A stretch of 47,463 nucleotides of DNA from Mesorhizobium sp. ORS 3359 (GCA_000824845.1 CCNC01000189.1:1-47463); one strand, 5' to 3'; counted from the stretch's first letter, positions 1-8,575 are shown. Numbers and translations are program-made. The notes: generated by a model from the sequence alone, not told the origin.

Positions 1-175
1 TCATGTCGTCGGTCATCGGTGGTTCCTTCGAATCAGGTTGGTCTCAGCAACCCGACCTTACCGGGGAACATCGATGACCGCCGCTACGCCGCTCGCTCGC
101 TACAGCGCTGTTGAGGGCGCGCTCGCGAGCGGCTTCGCTACCGCCCAGCTACACCACCTGTGGGGACGCGACCTC
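1..175 (-). mobile_element. Left-edge fragment of an IS256-like insertion sequence
   Basis: An ATG at 16-14 on the minus strand begins MTDDM, which matches the usual start of rhizobial IS256-family transposases, but the gene runs off the window after five codons. The 140-175 stretch (GTCCCCACAGGTGGTGTA on minus) resembles the terminal region of such elements. Only a few residues are visible, so the family call rests on recall of the typical start and end and is weak. Confidence 0.3.
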
Positions 176-177
176 GA

Positions 178-480
178 CGTTTACCGTCGCCTTAGCGCGG
201 GCATGGGAATTGGTGAATTGAAATCCATAGGTTTGGTCACGCGAACGCTGGTCGAGATTTGCTGACGGACGCCTTCATTAACGAGATCAGCGAAACCGGC
301 CCTTTATTGCATGGGGGCGCTGCCGGGTTCTGTTCGCGCGCGTATGTCAGCGAAGATACCGCATATGGTCGGGAGATGGTGGTACGAGATGCGCCGTCCG
401 TAGACCACCGTGCTGGAGTTCAGCAGAATCTGCCCGATGGCGTCCCTCGCGTCGTCGGAATAGGTTCGGCCATATGTGAA
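178..480 (-). pseudogene. Scrambled remnant of an Lrp-fumarase gene pair
   Basis: Bases 178-250 match the 3' end of the intact Lrp gene at 3902 (the SLVVTKPVKS region) with many substitutions. Bases 262-480 match pieces of the class I fumarase at 4475-6019: the minus frame reads DAIGQILLNSSTVVYGRR, against NAIGQILLNSRMAAFGRR in the intact gene, followed by ISYHHLPT, which matches ISYYHPPD. In the intact gene ISYYHPPD precedes the NAIGQ block, so the order is inverted here, and most of both genes is missing. No function is expected. Confidence 0.65.
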
Positions 481-600
481 AGCGAACAAGCACGACGACC
501 GCGACGCCGGGTCGGCGACGCCACCACGATGCGCTTCGTGCCGGTCAAAGCAATGTCTGGTGGCGGAGCGGACGGGCGCTGTTCAACAATCTACGCACAG
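470..600 (+). mobile_element. IS110-family transposase fragment
   Basis: Two neighbouring frames give VKANKHDDRDA and ATTMRFVPVK. These correspond to the YVKRNKNDIADAEAICEAVTRPNMRFVAVKT block of the IS110 transposase at 36851-37864. Only this short piece survives, and it is frameshifted. Confidence 0.5.
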
Positions 601-603
601 TTT

Positions 604-765
604 TGCTAAGTTGCGAGCTCTGGGCCTTGGCTGGGAGCCACGAACATCGAATTTCCGGTGGACGCAGCTTGGCCCAGTCGTCATTGCGTGTAGCTGGCGT
701 ACCCGTTACTGCACTGTCTCAGTTGGCTTACGAGCTTACGAGATTGCTCTCGTTGCCGAGCGCAC
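604..765 (+). pseudogene. ATP-grasp ligase remnant (C-terminal part)
   Basis: One frame reads LRALGLGWEPRTSNFRWTQ and continues GPVVIA. This corresponds to LRALGLGWGPTCIELRWTK and GPVIIE of the intact ATP-grasp gene at 38167. After a frameshift the next frame gives ALSQLAYEL, matching the QLVQLAYGIDL block. The glutamate and asparagine of the metal-binding IIEVNPR motif are lost. It is the third of four ATP-grasp copies in the window (two intact, two broken). Confidence 0.7.
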
Positions 766-849
766 AAACTTTTCGTCGGGACGAATGGAATGCATTCGCA
801 ATTGCGGCCACGGGGATGCTCATCGCGATGAACACCTGAGAGCACGAGG

Positions 850-1015
850 GACAAATTATAGCCAGCTATGGCCAGAATGGCGTTGAAGGCCAGCCGGCTG
901 GGCCGGCAAGATAGTTGCTGCCTGTCCGGTGCTCGGCCTTGATGTGGCCGGTCACGGACTCGATGGCCGAGTGGCGCCGCACCTGGCCTTGATGGCCGGG
1001 GTGACATGGCGCTTC
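850..1015 (-). pseudogene. IS5-family transposase C-terminal remnant
   Basis: Reading the minus strand through at least two frameshifts gives GQKRHVTPAIKA, RRHSAIESVTGHIKAEHR and GLAFNAILAIAGYN. This is the hallmark C-terminal signature of IS5-type transposases (usual form AIEPVIGHLKAEHRMGRNYL, then NAVLAAAGYN). The start of the gene is absent, so it is non-functional. Confidence 0.7.
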
Positions 1016-1119
1016 TGGCCCGCGGTGCAGCTCCTAAGCTTGCGGCTCTCTTCCGCAGTAGTGTGACCGCGCTAGCGCCGCATGGCCGTCGTCACATCGC
1101 AGTCGCTCCAGGACGCGCT

Positions 1120-1575
1120 CTAAATTTTTCTTTCATATAGGTCTGATCGGGCTCGCCGAGGCTCGGCTCCCGTGTCGTCACACCAGTAGACCCTTCCCTC
1201 GCTAATCCAGAAATGGCTTAGACATCCTTTGGTTCTCCAAACAGAGGGATGCAACGTTGGCCGGCCCTCCACGCTCACCTCAATGCGCCACCTGGGGTTA
1301 TGTGGCGGATGCGTTGGTAACGAAATCACATCGCCACACCCACAGGGGCACCTAAAGAGCGCCCAGTATGGTCGACCTTTGTGCACGACGCTGATGAACT
1401 GTCCCGGCCGAACCGTGTCATTCGAAGGCGTTTTTTCAACCACATCACTGCGCGCGAAAAATATGTCCGCGGGTGGTGCGTCAGAAGGATTTCGGTCCTC
1501 GTACGTTTGTGGACTGCGTGGGCCGAGAATGATTTCCTCTACCCACTGCAAGAATCTTAACAGCCAAGACCACAT
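1120..1575 (-). CDS. DUF6527 zinc-binding protein of the ubiquitin-like operon
   Basis: This 151-residue protein starts at the ATG at 1575, five bases after the stop of the E1 gene; a longer upstream start would overlap that gene by 145 bp. The core carries a CPCGCGD knuckle, a second cysteine followed by SHFW, and a closing WC. That arrangement can bind a metal and is the pattern I recognise as DUF6527. The N-terminus (MWSWLLRFLQWVEEII) is an amphipathic or partly membrane-associated helix. It is the last gene of a four-gene operon with Ubl, E2 and JAB-E1 genes. Its biochemical role cannot be read from sequence; a substrate adaptor or E3-like part is possible. Confidence 0.8.
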   Translation of the reverse strand: MWSWLLRFLQWVEEIILGPRSPQTYEDRNPSDAPPADIFFARSDVVEKTPSNDTVRPGQFISVVHKGRPYWALFRCPCGCGDVISLPTHPPHNPRWRIEVSVEGRPTLHPSVWRTKGCLSHFWISEGRVYWCDDTGAEPRRARSDLYERKI

Positions 1576-1580
1576 GTGAA

Positions 1581-3035
1581 TCAACACAGCTGGCCGAGTG
1601 ACGGCATTCTGAGCCGATAGCCATTCTCGGGTTCGAGCAATAAACCGTTTGGACCGCAGCAAAAACAATCTGTGTTGTCCTTGGGCATATTGCTGTAAAT
1701 TATCATATGCACGAAGTCGTACCATATATTGTCGCGGCGAATGTCGCTCGGAAGCTGCCGATAGGGGCGCACCAGATCAAACAATGCCGCGACGGCCATG
1801 TCGGCAGTCGCGCTGGTGAAGGGGCCGACTCCGGGCGCCCGCTCCCCGCCCCCGACCAGATAGTACTCTTCCCGGAGCGTCTCTGGATCCAGCTCCACCA
1901 AATTCGGACGCGCCTTCAGTGCACTCTCGTAACTGAGCTTTTCCTCGGTGACGACGCCTTGGCATCTTAAGCACCCACCAGATTCGGGAAGAACTGTGCT
2001 AACCCGGCCTCTATGGTCACGTAGGTACGGCTGACGCTCCTGGTCAACACCAATATTGCCGGTGAGCCCGCAGTCGATAAGCCCTTGGCAGTAATAGTAC
2101 ACTGCTTGATTGAGAACTTCTCTTCCAGCGACATCGTCTGTACAGCCGAACACCAGGTCGGCGCTGGAAATCGCATCGACCGCTTCTGGAGACTCGTTCA
2201 CATACGCCTCAATCGCAACGACCGTCAGCATCAGGCCCAGATCGCGGATGTATCGCGCTAACGTGGCCGCTTTGCTCTCGCCTACATCGCAACGGCGATA
2301 TCCGCGGACGCGGTTGAGATTGGTTTCTTCGAGCAAATCGCCATCAATAACGATGAGTTCGCCTACACCCGCGCGGGCGACGAGAGTGGCGACTGAAGAC
2401 CCGGTTCCGCCACCTCCGACGATTGCTACGCGCAACGATCTGAGCTTCTCGTTGAATGGTTCGCCAAAGGCAGCTTCTTGACGCCTTAGCAGTTCCGATG
2501 GCACAGCGTCGCCTGTCTCGTTGATGTGAACTGCGAACTCCGTCCCGAGCACACAGACATGCCGGACGTCAGTCACGCACTGAGGAGCCGCACCCGGCCG
2601 AACTCTTGCACGCCACTGTCCGTCGGCCAAAATCATCGCAACAAGCGATACTTCAGGGCCATTGCAGCCAGCGTATCCCCTCAGAATGCTTTGTTCGTTC
2701 TGATCATCTTTCGTGGAGAAACCCAGCATCCCCCCTGGATGACTATGTGCGAATCCCAACTCAAGCCGTTCCTGCTCGCAACGAAGGTAGATATCCTGAA
2801 ACTTGCGCAGATTAATGCGCAAGTGAACCGGGGAGCTGTCCAACACCCAGTCACCGTCCATCTCAATCACATCAACGGCCACAAAACGTGTAGACGCAGG
2901 CAGACCCGATACAGTCCTGTCCATCTTGCGAAAGAGAACCAGAGCGCCCCGTTCGTGACCGCCCAGATGCCCCGTCAGCCAGCTCTTCAGTCTGCCGTCG
3001 AAAGAACCGGTAATTGAAATGCGATGTCCGTTCAT
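1581..3035 (-). CDS. JAB deconjugase-E1 (ThiF) fusion protein
   Basis: A 484-residue two-domain protein. Residues about 1-150 form a JAB/JAMM metalloprotease with H97-S-H99-P-G-G and D110, the HxH-x10-D zinc site that cleaves ubiquitin-like tails. Residues about 195-450 form a ThiF/E1 adenylation domain: GGGGTGSS at 207-214, VIDGD at 229-233, NLNR at 239-242. Cysteine pairs at 355/358 (CLRC) and 457/459/460 (CFCC) look like the structural zinc site of E1 enzymes, so the thioester cysteine is not obvious. The start overlaps the E2 stop by four bases (ATGA). It should activate the neighbouring Ubl and also remove it. Confidence 0.9.
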   Translation of the reverse strand: MNGHRISITGSFDGRLKSWLTGHLGGHERGALVLFRKMDRTVSGLPASTRFVAVDVIEMDGDWVLDSSPVHLRINLRKFQDIYLRCEQERLELGFAHSHPGGMLGFSTKDDQNEQSILRGYAGCNGPEVSLVAMILADGQWRARVRPGAAPQCVTDVRHVCVLGTEFAVHINETGDAVPSELLRRQEAAFGEPFNEKLRSLRVAIVGGGGTGSSVATLVARAGVGELIVIDGDLLEETNLNRVRGYRRCDVGESKAATLARYIRDLGLMLTVVAIEAYVNESPEAVDAISSADLVFGCTDDVAGREVLNQAVYYYCQGLIDCGLTGNIGVDQERQPYLRDHRGRVSTVLPESGGCLRCQGVVTEEKLSYESALKARPNLVELDPETLREEYYLVGGGERAPGVGPFTSATADMAVAALFDLVRPYRQLPSDIRRDNIWYDFVHMIIYSNMPKDNTDCFCCGPNGLLLEPENGYRLRMPSLGQLC

Positions 3036-3454
3036 GAGCGCCTCGCGTCAGGGTACTTGAACGCCCATGAGATCCGGTCCATAATTGTCTTGATGTTGTC
3101 GACTTTTGGTTTCCAAGGATTGTTATGCCAGTGCCTGGACCACCGACAGAACACTAGGCCGTTGTGCGTACGCGAATCCTCATTGGGATGAGGCCCGCCA
3201 GTATTTGGTATTGGCTTTCCATCAGCCCGATAGAGGCGCGGGTGAACCCAGAACATGTCCCCGCCCGAGCTATTGTAATTCTGCGGAATTACATACAACA
3301 CATCGACCGCATCGGCGGGCTTTTCATCTACCATATAGATGTCTTTCGGCAGCGGAAAATTCTTGAATATAAGAAAACGGGCGCCGTCTTCTTCCTCAAA
3401 TTCCACGCCAGCTTTGTGAAGTATCTCGTAGTCAGAATCGAACAACAGGGGCAT
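3032..3454 (-). CDS. E2-like ubiquitin-conjugating protein (Prok-E2 family E)
   Basis: A 140-residue E2/UBC-family protein of the prokaryotic E-type. It has a single cysteine, C103, in the context VFCRWSRHWHNNPWKP, which fits the conserved active-site region of this family. The cysteine would receive the Ubl from the E1 at 3035-1581. It begins one base inside the Ubl stop codon (TAATG) and ends in a four-base overlap with the E1 gene, so translation of the three is tightly coupled. Cytosolic; no signal peptide. Confidence 0.88.
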   Translation of the reverse strand: MPLLFDSDYEILHKAGVEFEEEDGARFLIFKNFPLPKDIYMVDEKPADAVDVLYVIPQNYNSSGGDMFWVHPRLYRADGKPIPNTGGPHPNEDSRTHNGLVFCRWSRHWHNNPWKPKVDNIKTIMDRISWAFKYPDARRS

Positions 3455-3699
3455 TATTGATTTCCGGCTTCGGAACTAGCGTCCTGGGCGTAGAACTTTT
3501 CAATGCCCGGAGGCAGCAAATCGATTGAGTCACCGCGCCCAACCGGCTGACCGGGCTGGCCCGGCCTTTTCACATAAAGATCCATGCTATCTGGTATGCC
3601 AGGGCCTAAGCCTCGCACTTCAGCGCCGGTTATGAACTGGTTGTCCCACTCGTAATTTTCGTTTTCGATTTTGAATTTGAACTTCTCTTTCGGAGCCAT
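3454..3699 (-). CDS. Ubiquitin-like modifier (multiubiquitin-domain family)
   Basis: An 81-residue protein with one multiubiquitin-type beta-grasp domain: FKIENENYEWDNQFITGAEV at the start, then LYVKRPG and IDLLPPGIEKFYAQ. Unlike ubiquitin it does not end in GG; 11 residues (DASSEAGNQ and before) follow the FY motif, so the tail may be trimmed by the JAB domain, or conjugation may use another terminus. Many relatives carry two or three such domains; this one has one. First gene of the Ubl-E2-JAB/E1-DUF6527 operon. The 200 bp upstream (3700-3901) would hold the promoter; no clear box was recognised. Confidence 0.85.
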   Translation of the reverse strand: MAPKEKFKFKIENENYEWDNQFITGAEVRGLGPGIPDSMDLYVKRPGQPGQPVGRGDSIDLLPPGIEKFYAQDASSEAGNQ

Positions 3700-3901
3700 A
3701 GGCTTCGATCCTTCTCTCGCAGTTGCTTGATTTCCGGGTTGCTCGGCGGCATCATCCTCTTGCCGCGTTCGACTGAGGAGACGCCGACCAGCCGCCTCTT
3801 ATAAGGGAAGCGTCCCTTTGTGTTTCACGGGAATGCGCGTATTTAGCCACGGAATTCGCGGAATGAAGATCCAATCCCGTGGAAACAAGGGCCTGGGGAG
3901 T

Positions 3902-4399
3902 TTACCGTTGCGTTAGCGAAGACAAAGGAATCGGCGCATTGGATTTCACGGGTTTGGTCACGACAAGGCTATAATATTGATCGATCCCTAGACCTGCCTG
4001 CAGCAATCTCTCCATGAAATCCTGATAGGTAGCCATGGAAAGGGTTGCGACGCGCATCAGATAATCGATCCGCCCCCCGATGGCCCAGCAATCCAGGATT
4101 TCCGGAAATTGTTGGATCGCAGTCTCGAAATGTCTTTGGTCCTCGAGGCGATGACGATCCAACACGACCTCCACCATGACAAAGACCATGCCACCGACGA
4201 GAGCCGGACTCAGCCGCGCGTAAAACCCTTCAATAATGCCTGCGGCTTCGAGTGCACGGAGCCGCTCCGAGCAGGCCGACGCCGAAAGATGGACGCGCTT
4301 CGCAAGCTCGCTTTTTGAAATCCGACCGTCCGACTGAATCTCCGAAAGAATCCGGAGATCCCAGGCGTCCAGGCGCATAGGATTGAGTTTCGAGTTCAT
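3902..4399 (-). CDS. Lrp/AsnC-family transcriptional regulator
   Basis: A 165-residue protein with an N-terminal helix-turn-helix (LDAWDLRILSEIQSDGRISKSELAKRVHLSASACSERLRALEAAGII, about 10-57) and an AsnC-type ligand-binding domain (about 70-150). It lies 75 bp after the fumarase/mesaconase gene on the same strand and is probably the last gene of the aldehyde dehydrogenase operon. Regulators of this family usually sense an amino acid. A decayed copy of its 3' end is at 178-250. Some Lrp relatives (DoeX) control diaminobutyrate-type catabolism; that assignment is not proven here. Confidence 0.9.
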   Translation of the reverse strand: MNSKLNPMRLDAWDLRILSEIQSDGRISKSELAKRVHLSASACSERLRALEAAGIIEGFYARLSPALVGGMVFVMVEVVLDRHRLEDQRHFETAIQQFPEILDCWAIGGRIDYLMRVATLSMATYQDFMERLLQAGLGIDQYYSLVVTKPVKSNAPIPLSSLTQR

Positions 4400-4474
4400 A
4401 GCCTTCTGCTTCTAGCTAATCGCGTCGTCGACCATGGAAATGATGCCAACAAACCGAGCCTAGGCCAGGAAGGC

Positions 4475-6019
4475 TCAAACGCCGATATTGCGTGCGATAC
4501 TGTCGGCCGCCATGCGCTTGCGCCACTCAAGAGGCCCGGAAGTGTGAATGGAGTTTCCCTCAACATCGACAGCCATGATGACGGGCATATCCTGCACCTC
4601 GAATTCATAGACTGCTTCCATGCCGAGATCCTGAAAGGCAATGAGCCGCGCTGACTTGATTGATTTTGATATCAGGTAAGCAGCCCCGCCCACTGCGATG
4701 AGATATGGCGTTTTGTGTCTTACGATCGACTCGACGGCAGCCCGTCCTCTCTCCGCTTTGCCCACCATCGCGAAAAGCCCGGTTTTCGCGAGCACCTTGT
4801 CCGTAAAATCGTCCAAGCGGCTGGAGGTTGTTGGGCCAGCCGGACCGACGACCTCATCTCTCACCGCGCGGACGGGTCCAACATAGTAGATAACGCGTCC
4901 CTGCAGATCGAACGGAAGCGGCTTGCCGGCGTCGATCAACTCGACCATTCGCTTGTGGGCGGCGTCACGGCCTGTCAGCATCTTTCCGGACAGAAGGAGC
5001 GTTTCACCACAGCGCCACGATGCCGTCTCTTCCTTCGTCAACGCGCCGAGGTTGACTCTTCGTACGCCGGCTGGACTCAATTCGTCAGTTCCAATCTCTG
5101 GCCATTCGCACAAATCGGGCGGCTCCAGCCTGATTGGTCCAGAGCCATCCAAGGTAAACTTGAGGTGCCGGTTGGCGGCGCATTGCGGAATGAGCGCCAC
5201 GGGCTTGGACGCCGCATGGGTAGGATAGGTCGCAACCTTGACATCGACGACTGTCGTCAGGCCACCAAGGCCTTGGGCGCCGATGCCCAGCGCGTTAATC
5301 CGTTCATAAAGCTCAATCCGCAGTGCCTCCTCCGCGCTTGAAGGGCCCCTGGCGATCAATTCCGCCATATCGATGGGCTGGTTCATGGCTTCCTTGGCCA
5401 GCAGCATCGCCTTTTCAGCGCTACCACCGATGCCAACGGAGATTAGTCCGGGCGGACACCACCCACTGCCAAGCGTCGAGACCGTGTCAATCACCCAATC
5501 GGAAACAGAGCCGCTGGGGTTCAAGGTGGTAAAGCGTGCCTTATTCTCCGATCCGCCGCCTTTTGCGGCGATGGTGATCTCAATCTGGTTCCCTTGTACA
5601 AGGTCGACGTGGATGACTGCTGGAGTGTTGTCACGGGTGTTGACCCGTCCGGCGAGCGGATCGGCAACGATCGATGCCCGAAGGGGATTGTCAGGGTCGA
5701 GATAGGCCTGACGGACGCCCTCATTCACGAGGTCTGCGAAACTGACCCTTGATTTGATGCGGGTGTCCATGCCGACCTTCGCGAAGGCCACCACAAAGCC
5801 GGTGTCCTGGCAGATCGGCCGCCGCCCGAAGGCCGCCATGCGGGAGTTCAGCAGAATCTGCCCTATTGCATTCTTCGCCGCTGGACTCTGTTCGCGCGCG
5901 TAGGCCTGCGAAAGAGAGCGGATATAATCTGGAGGATGGTAGTACGAGATGTACTGAAGGGCGTCTGCCACGCTCCTTGTGATGTCTTTGCCGGCGATGG
6001 TCCGTGTTCTATTTCCCAC
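4475..6019 (-). CDS. Class I fumarate hydratase, probable mesaconase
   Basis: A 514-residue single-chain class I fumarase with alpha and beta domains fused (about 1-300 and 320-514). The three [4Fe-4S] ligands are C70 (RPICQDTG), C188 (SGWCPPG) and C280 (IPQCAANRH). Class I fumarases also hydrate mesaconate to (S)-citramalate, and paralogues that sit beside methylaspartate ammonia-lyase are known mesaconases. Because methylaspartate ammonia-lyase, a CoA-transferase and a CitE lyase are nearby under what looks like the same promoter type, mesaconase is the likelier role. It begins six bases after the aldehyde dehydrogenase stop, so the two are co-transcribed. Oxygen-sensitive cluster expected. 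Confidence 0.9.
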   Translation of the reverse strand: MGNRTRTIAGKDITRSVADALQYISYYHPPDYIRSLSQAYAREQSPAAKNAIGQILLNSRMAAFGRRPICQDTGFVVAFAKVGMDTRIKSRVSFADLVNEGVRQAYLDPDNPLRASIVADPLAGRVNTRDNTPAVIHVDLVQGNQIEITIAAKGGGSENKARFTTLNPSGSVSDWVIDTVSTLGSGWCPPGLISVGIGGSAEKAMLLAKEAMNQPIDMAELIARGPSSAEEALRIELYERINALGIGAQGLGGLTTVVDVKVATYPTHAASKPVALIPQCAANRHLKFTLDGSGPIRLEPPDLCEWPEIGTDELSPAGVRRVNLGALTKEETASWRCGETLLLSGKMLTGRDAAHKRMVELIDAGKPLPFDLQGRVIYYVGPVRAVRDEVVGPAGPTTSSRLDDFTDKVLAKTGLFAMVGKAERGRAAVESIVRHKTPYLIAVGGAAYLISKSIKSARLIAFQDLGMEAVYEFEVQDMPVIMAVDVEGNSIHTSGPLEWRKRMAADSIARNIGV

Positions 6020-6025
6020 CGGATC

Positions 6026-7459
6026 TCATCCAAATGAGCCGAGGCCGTTGACCATTTTCAGGATCTGGAAGCTCCGCACCCCCTGCTCGCCGCCTTCATA
6101 TCCATAGCCGCTCTGTTTGACGCCTCCATAAGGCGCATCCGCTGAAACCCCTTTCAGGTAATTCACACTGACAGCGCCCGCCGAAAGGCCGTTAATCAGC
6201 TTCTGTTGCGCTTCGGCAGCGCCACTGAACAAATACGCGGCCAGGCCGTAATCGGTGGCATTGGCTTCCTCGATGGCCTCTTCGAGCGTATCGAACGGAG
6301 CCACGGTGAGGATCGGTCCGAACGGCTCTTCATGAAGCACTCTGGCATCCTTCGGCACGCCCGTGAGGATGGTTGGCGGCCAGTAAAAGCCCGGTCCGTC
6401 GAGGCGGGTTCCACCCGTCTCGACGCGGGCGCCGCGATCGACCGCATCCTTGGTCAGACGCTGCATGGCCTCGATTCGCCGCGCGTTTGCCATCGGTCCC
6501 ATCTCCGTTGCAGGGTCGTCTGGCGCGCCGATCCTAATCTTGCGGACCGCTTCCGTCATCCGGGACAGGAATTCCCCGTAGAGGGGCCGAGCGACGAGGA
6601 TCCTGCTGGGCGCGTTGCAGCTCTGGCCCGCGCACTCGAACTTGTATTCTGAAATTGCCGGTATGGCCTTTGCCAGGTCGGCATCCTCGCACACAATGAC
6701 CGGCGAGTGGCCACCGAGTTCAAGAATGCAACGCTGCAAGTTATTCGCGGCAAGCCTGGCCAGCTGTTTTCCAACTGCGGTTGAACCCGTGAAAGTCAAG
6801 ACCTTCACGATTGGTGAACTGAGCAGATGCCGCGATATATGGACCGGTACACCGAAGACCAGATTCACCACGTCATCCGGCATGCCTGCTTGGCGCAATG
6901 AATCAACGATATGGACAGCCACGCTCGGTGTCTCTTCAGCTCCTTTGAGGATCACCGGGCAGCCTGCAGCCAGCGCGGGGGCGAGCTTGCGGGCGATGAG
7001 AACGGCCGGATAGTTCCAGGGCGTAAAGGCAGCAACGACGCCGAGCGGCTCCGGGACGATCATCCGGTTCGGCCCCATCGGAATAGGGGCCGACAGCTCT
7101 TCGGCATGCCTGCCGTTCCATTCCAGCGTTTCGACGGCACGCGTGTACTCACCTGTCGCTTCGGCAATCGTCTTTCCTTGTTCAACCGTCAGGTCCCTGG
7201 CTGCTGATTCAATCTTCGTTGCCAAGATTCTTGCGGCTGCTACCAGGATCTCGCCACGTTCTTTTGCAGGCCGTGAAGACCAAGTCTTGCGGGCGCGTTC
7301 TGCCGAAGCCAGGGCCTCATCCAGATCCGACACCGTCGCCGAGGCCACCGAGGCAAATACCTTTTCCGTTGCCGGATTAATCACCGGCAATGTGGCTCTC
7401 CTACCACCGGCCCGCCATTTGCCGTTGATGAAGAGCTCGTGGCTCCTGGCGTCGGACAT
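6026..7459 (-). CDS. NAD(P)-dependent aldehyde dehydrogenase (succinate-semialdehyde type)
   Basis: A 477-residue ALDH of full family length. The start is the ATG at 7459 (MSDARSHELFINGKW), where the family domain begins; a longer frame adds 27 unlikely residues. Visible motifs are PWNYP (N149), K172, GSTAVG (225-230), E247 in LELGG and catalytic C281 in GQSCNAPSR. It resembles succinate- or other short semialdehyde dehydrogenases; the true aldehyde is unknown. First gene of the ALDH-fumarase-Lrp operon. A LysR-type site with a TTGAC box lies about 100 bp upstream (7558-7601). Confidence 0.9.
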   Translation of the reverse strand: MSDARSHELFINGKWRAGGRRATLPVINPATEKVFASVASATVSDLDEALASAERARKTWSSRPAKERGEILVAAARILATKIESAARDLTVEQGKTIAEATGEYTRAVETLEWNGRHAEELSAPIPMGPNRMIVPEPLGVVAAFTPWNYPAVLIARKLAPALAAGCPVILKGAEETPSVAVHIVDSLRQAGMPDDVVNLVFGVPVHISRHLLSSPIVKVLTFTGSTAVGKQLARLAANNLQRCILELGGHSPVIVCEDADLAKAIPAISEYKFECAGQSCNAPSRILVARPLYGEFLSRMTEAVRKIRIGAPDDPATEMGPMANARRIEAMQRLTKDAVDRGARVETGGTRLDGPGFYWPPTILTGVPKDARVLHEEPFGPILTVAPFDTLEEAIEEANATDYGLAAYLFSGAAEAQQKLINGLSAGAVSVNYLKGVSADAPYGGVKQSGYGYEGGEQGVRSFQILKMVNGLGSFG

Positions 7460-7557
7460 CGCGTGCTCCACTTGTGTGAATTCCAGCCATGCGAGTGCCG
7501 TTCGACGTTGAAACCGGCAACATGCTTGAGCCAGTTTCATCGCGACGGTCGCGTCGG

Positions 7558-7601
7558 GTCAAATATCGATTAGTGCCGAAATCCATCTGGAATCCAGATC
7601 G
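7558..7601 (-). promoter_or_regulatory. LysR-type operator and promoter, ALDH operon
   Basis: The dyad CCATCT-N7-AGATCG spans 7583-7601. On the minus strand a TTGAC lies at 7562-7558, centre-to-centre 32 bp from the dyad. This puts the ATC-N9-GAT site near -65 if TTGAC is the -35 box, the usual place for a LysR-type regulator. It is one of eight sites of the same build in the window. Confidence 0.75.
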
Positions 7602-7648
7602 ATCTAATCCAATGGCAACAAAGGTCGTGTGTTATAGATCGACGGCTG

Positions 7649-8575
7649 TCAGGCCGCGTCAGGAGCCGCGGCTGCCCAGTCCCGGCTCACAATTAATTCT
7701 CTGGCGACCTTGGGGATGAGCTTGCGGACCGCGGAGACGGCCGCGGAACGCTCATCTTTAGGATTTACAGCAAGCACAACCGAGCGGGTAATCACCGGAT
7801 CGACGATCTTGACGGTCCGCACCAGCCCTTGAGAGGCTTCTTTCTGGACCGCGGATGGGGCCAGAATAGAATAGGCTTTTCCCTCTATAACCATGTTGAT
7901 GATCGTTGAGAGCGAGTCCACTTCAAACTCGACGTCCAGCGCGCAACCGTGTTGTGCCACGACGTCAGCCACAGAACGCCTGACGTTGTTATTGCGCATG
8001 GGAACGGCCAACGGGAACGCATGCAGGTCCGCCAGACATATCGACTCCTCGAAAGGCGGCTCACCTGGCGGCACCACCAGACAGAGGTCTTCGCGCGCCA
8101 AGACTGTCATTCGCCCCACACTGTCCGCGGTGCGGTAGAGAACTGCCAGATTGAAGCGTCCAGCAGCCATCCACTCCTCTAGCGGTCCAGTCATACCCTC
8201 GACCATCTTGAGGGACACTTTGGGCAGTTCGTTTCTTACCGACTCAAGCAGCGGGCCGCTTAGGACTCGAGCAGCTCCAGACGGAATGCCAATAGTCACC
8301 TCCCCCGCCGGGGCAGCAGCTGTGTTGGTTAATTCCACCTCGGTAAGCCGAATTTCCTTGAGAATAGCCCGCGCTCTCTCGAGCAGTTTGGCTCCTGATG
8401 CCGTCACGCTCACCCCGGTCCTGTCGCGTATCAGCAGCTGAGTGCCGAAGCCTTCCTCCAGTTGACGCACGTGGAGGCTCAGCGCGCTCTGAGCGACGTT
8501 AAGGAGTCCAGCGGCCTTCGTAAAACTGCCTGCTTCGACCACGCCAACGAAATATCTTAACTGCCTAGTTTCCAC
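7649..8575 (-). CDS. LysR-family transcriptional regulator, probable master of the island
   Basis: A 308-residue LysR-type regulator with a GTG start at 8575 giving METRQLRYFVGVVEAGSFTKAA. The helix-turn-helix is in residues 1-60 (LNVAQSALSLHVRQLEEGFGTQLL), followed by an effector-binding domain from about 90 to 295, of the Nac/CynR-like type. A perfect inverted repeat of the LysR form lies 43-63 bp upstream, consistent with autoregulation. It sits between the ALDH operon and the methylaspartate ammonia-lyase operon, both of which carry the matching promoter architecture. The effector is unknown; a pathway intermediate is likely. Confidence 0.93.
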   Translation of the reverse strand: METRQLRYFVGVVEAGSFTKAAGLLNVAQSALSLHVRQLEEGFGTQLLIRDRTGVSVTASGAKLLERARAILKEIRLTEVELTNTAAAPAGEVTIGIPSGAARVLSGPLLESVRNELPKVSLKMVEGMTGPLEEWMAAGRFNLAVLYRTADSVGRMTVLAREDLCLVVPPGEPPFEESICLADLHAFPLAVPMRNNNVRRSVADVVAQHGCALDVEFEVDSLSTIINMVIEGKAYSILAPSAVQKEASQGLVRTVKIVDPVITRSVVLAVNPKDERSAAVSAVRKLIPKVARELIVSRDWAAAAPDAA

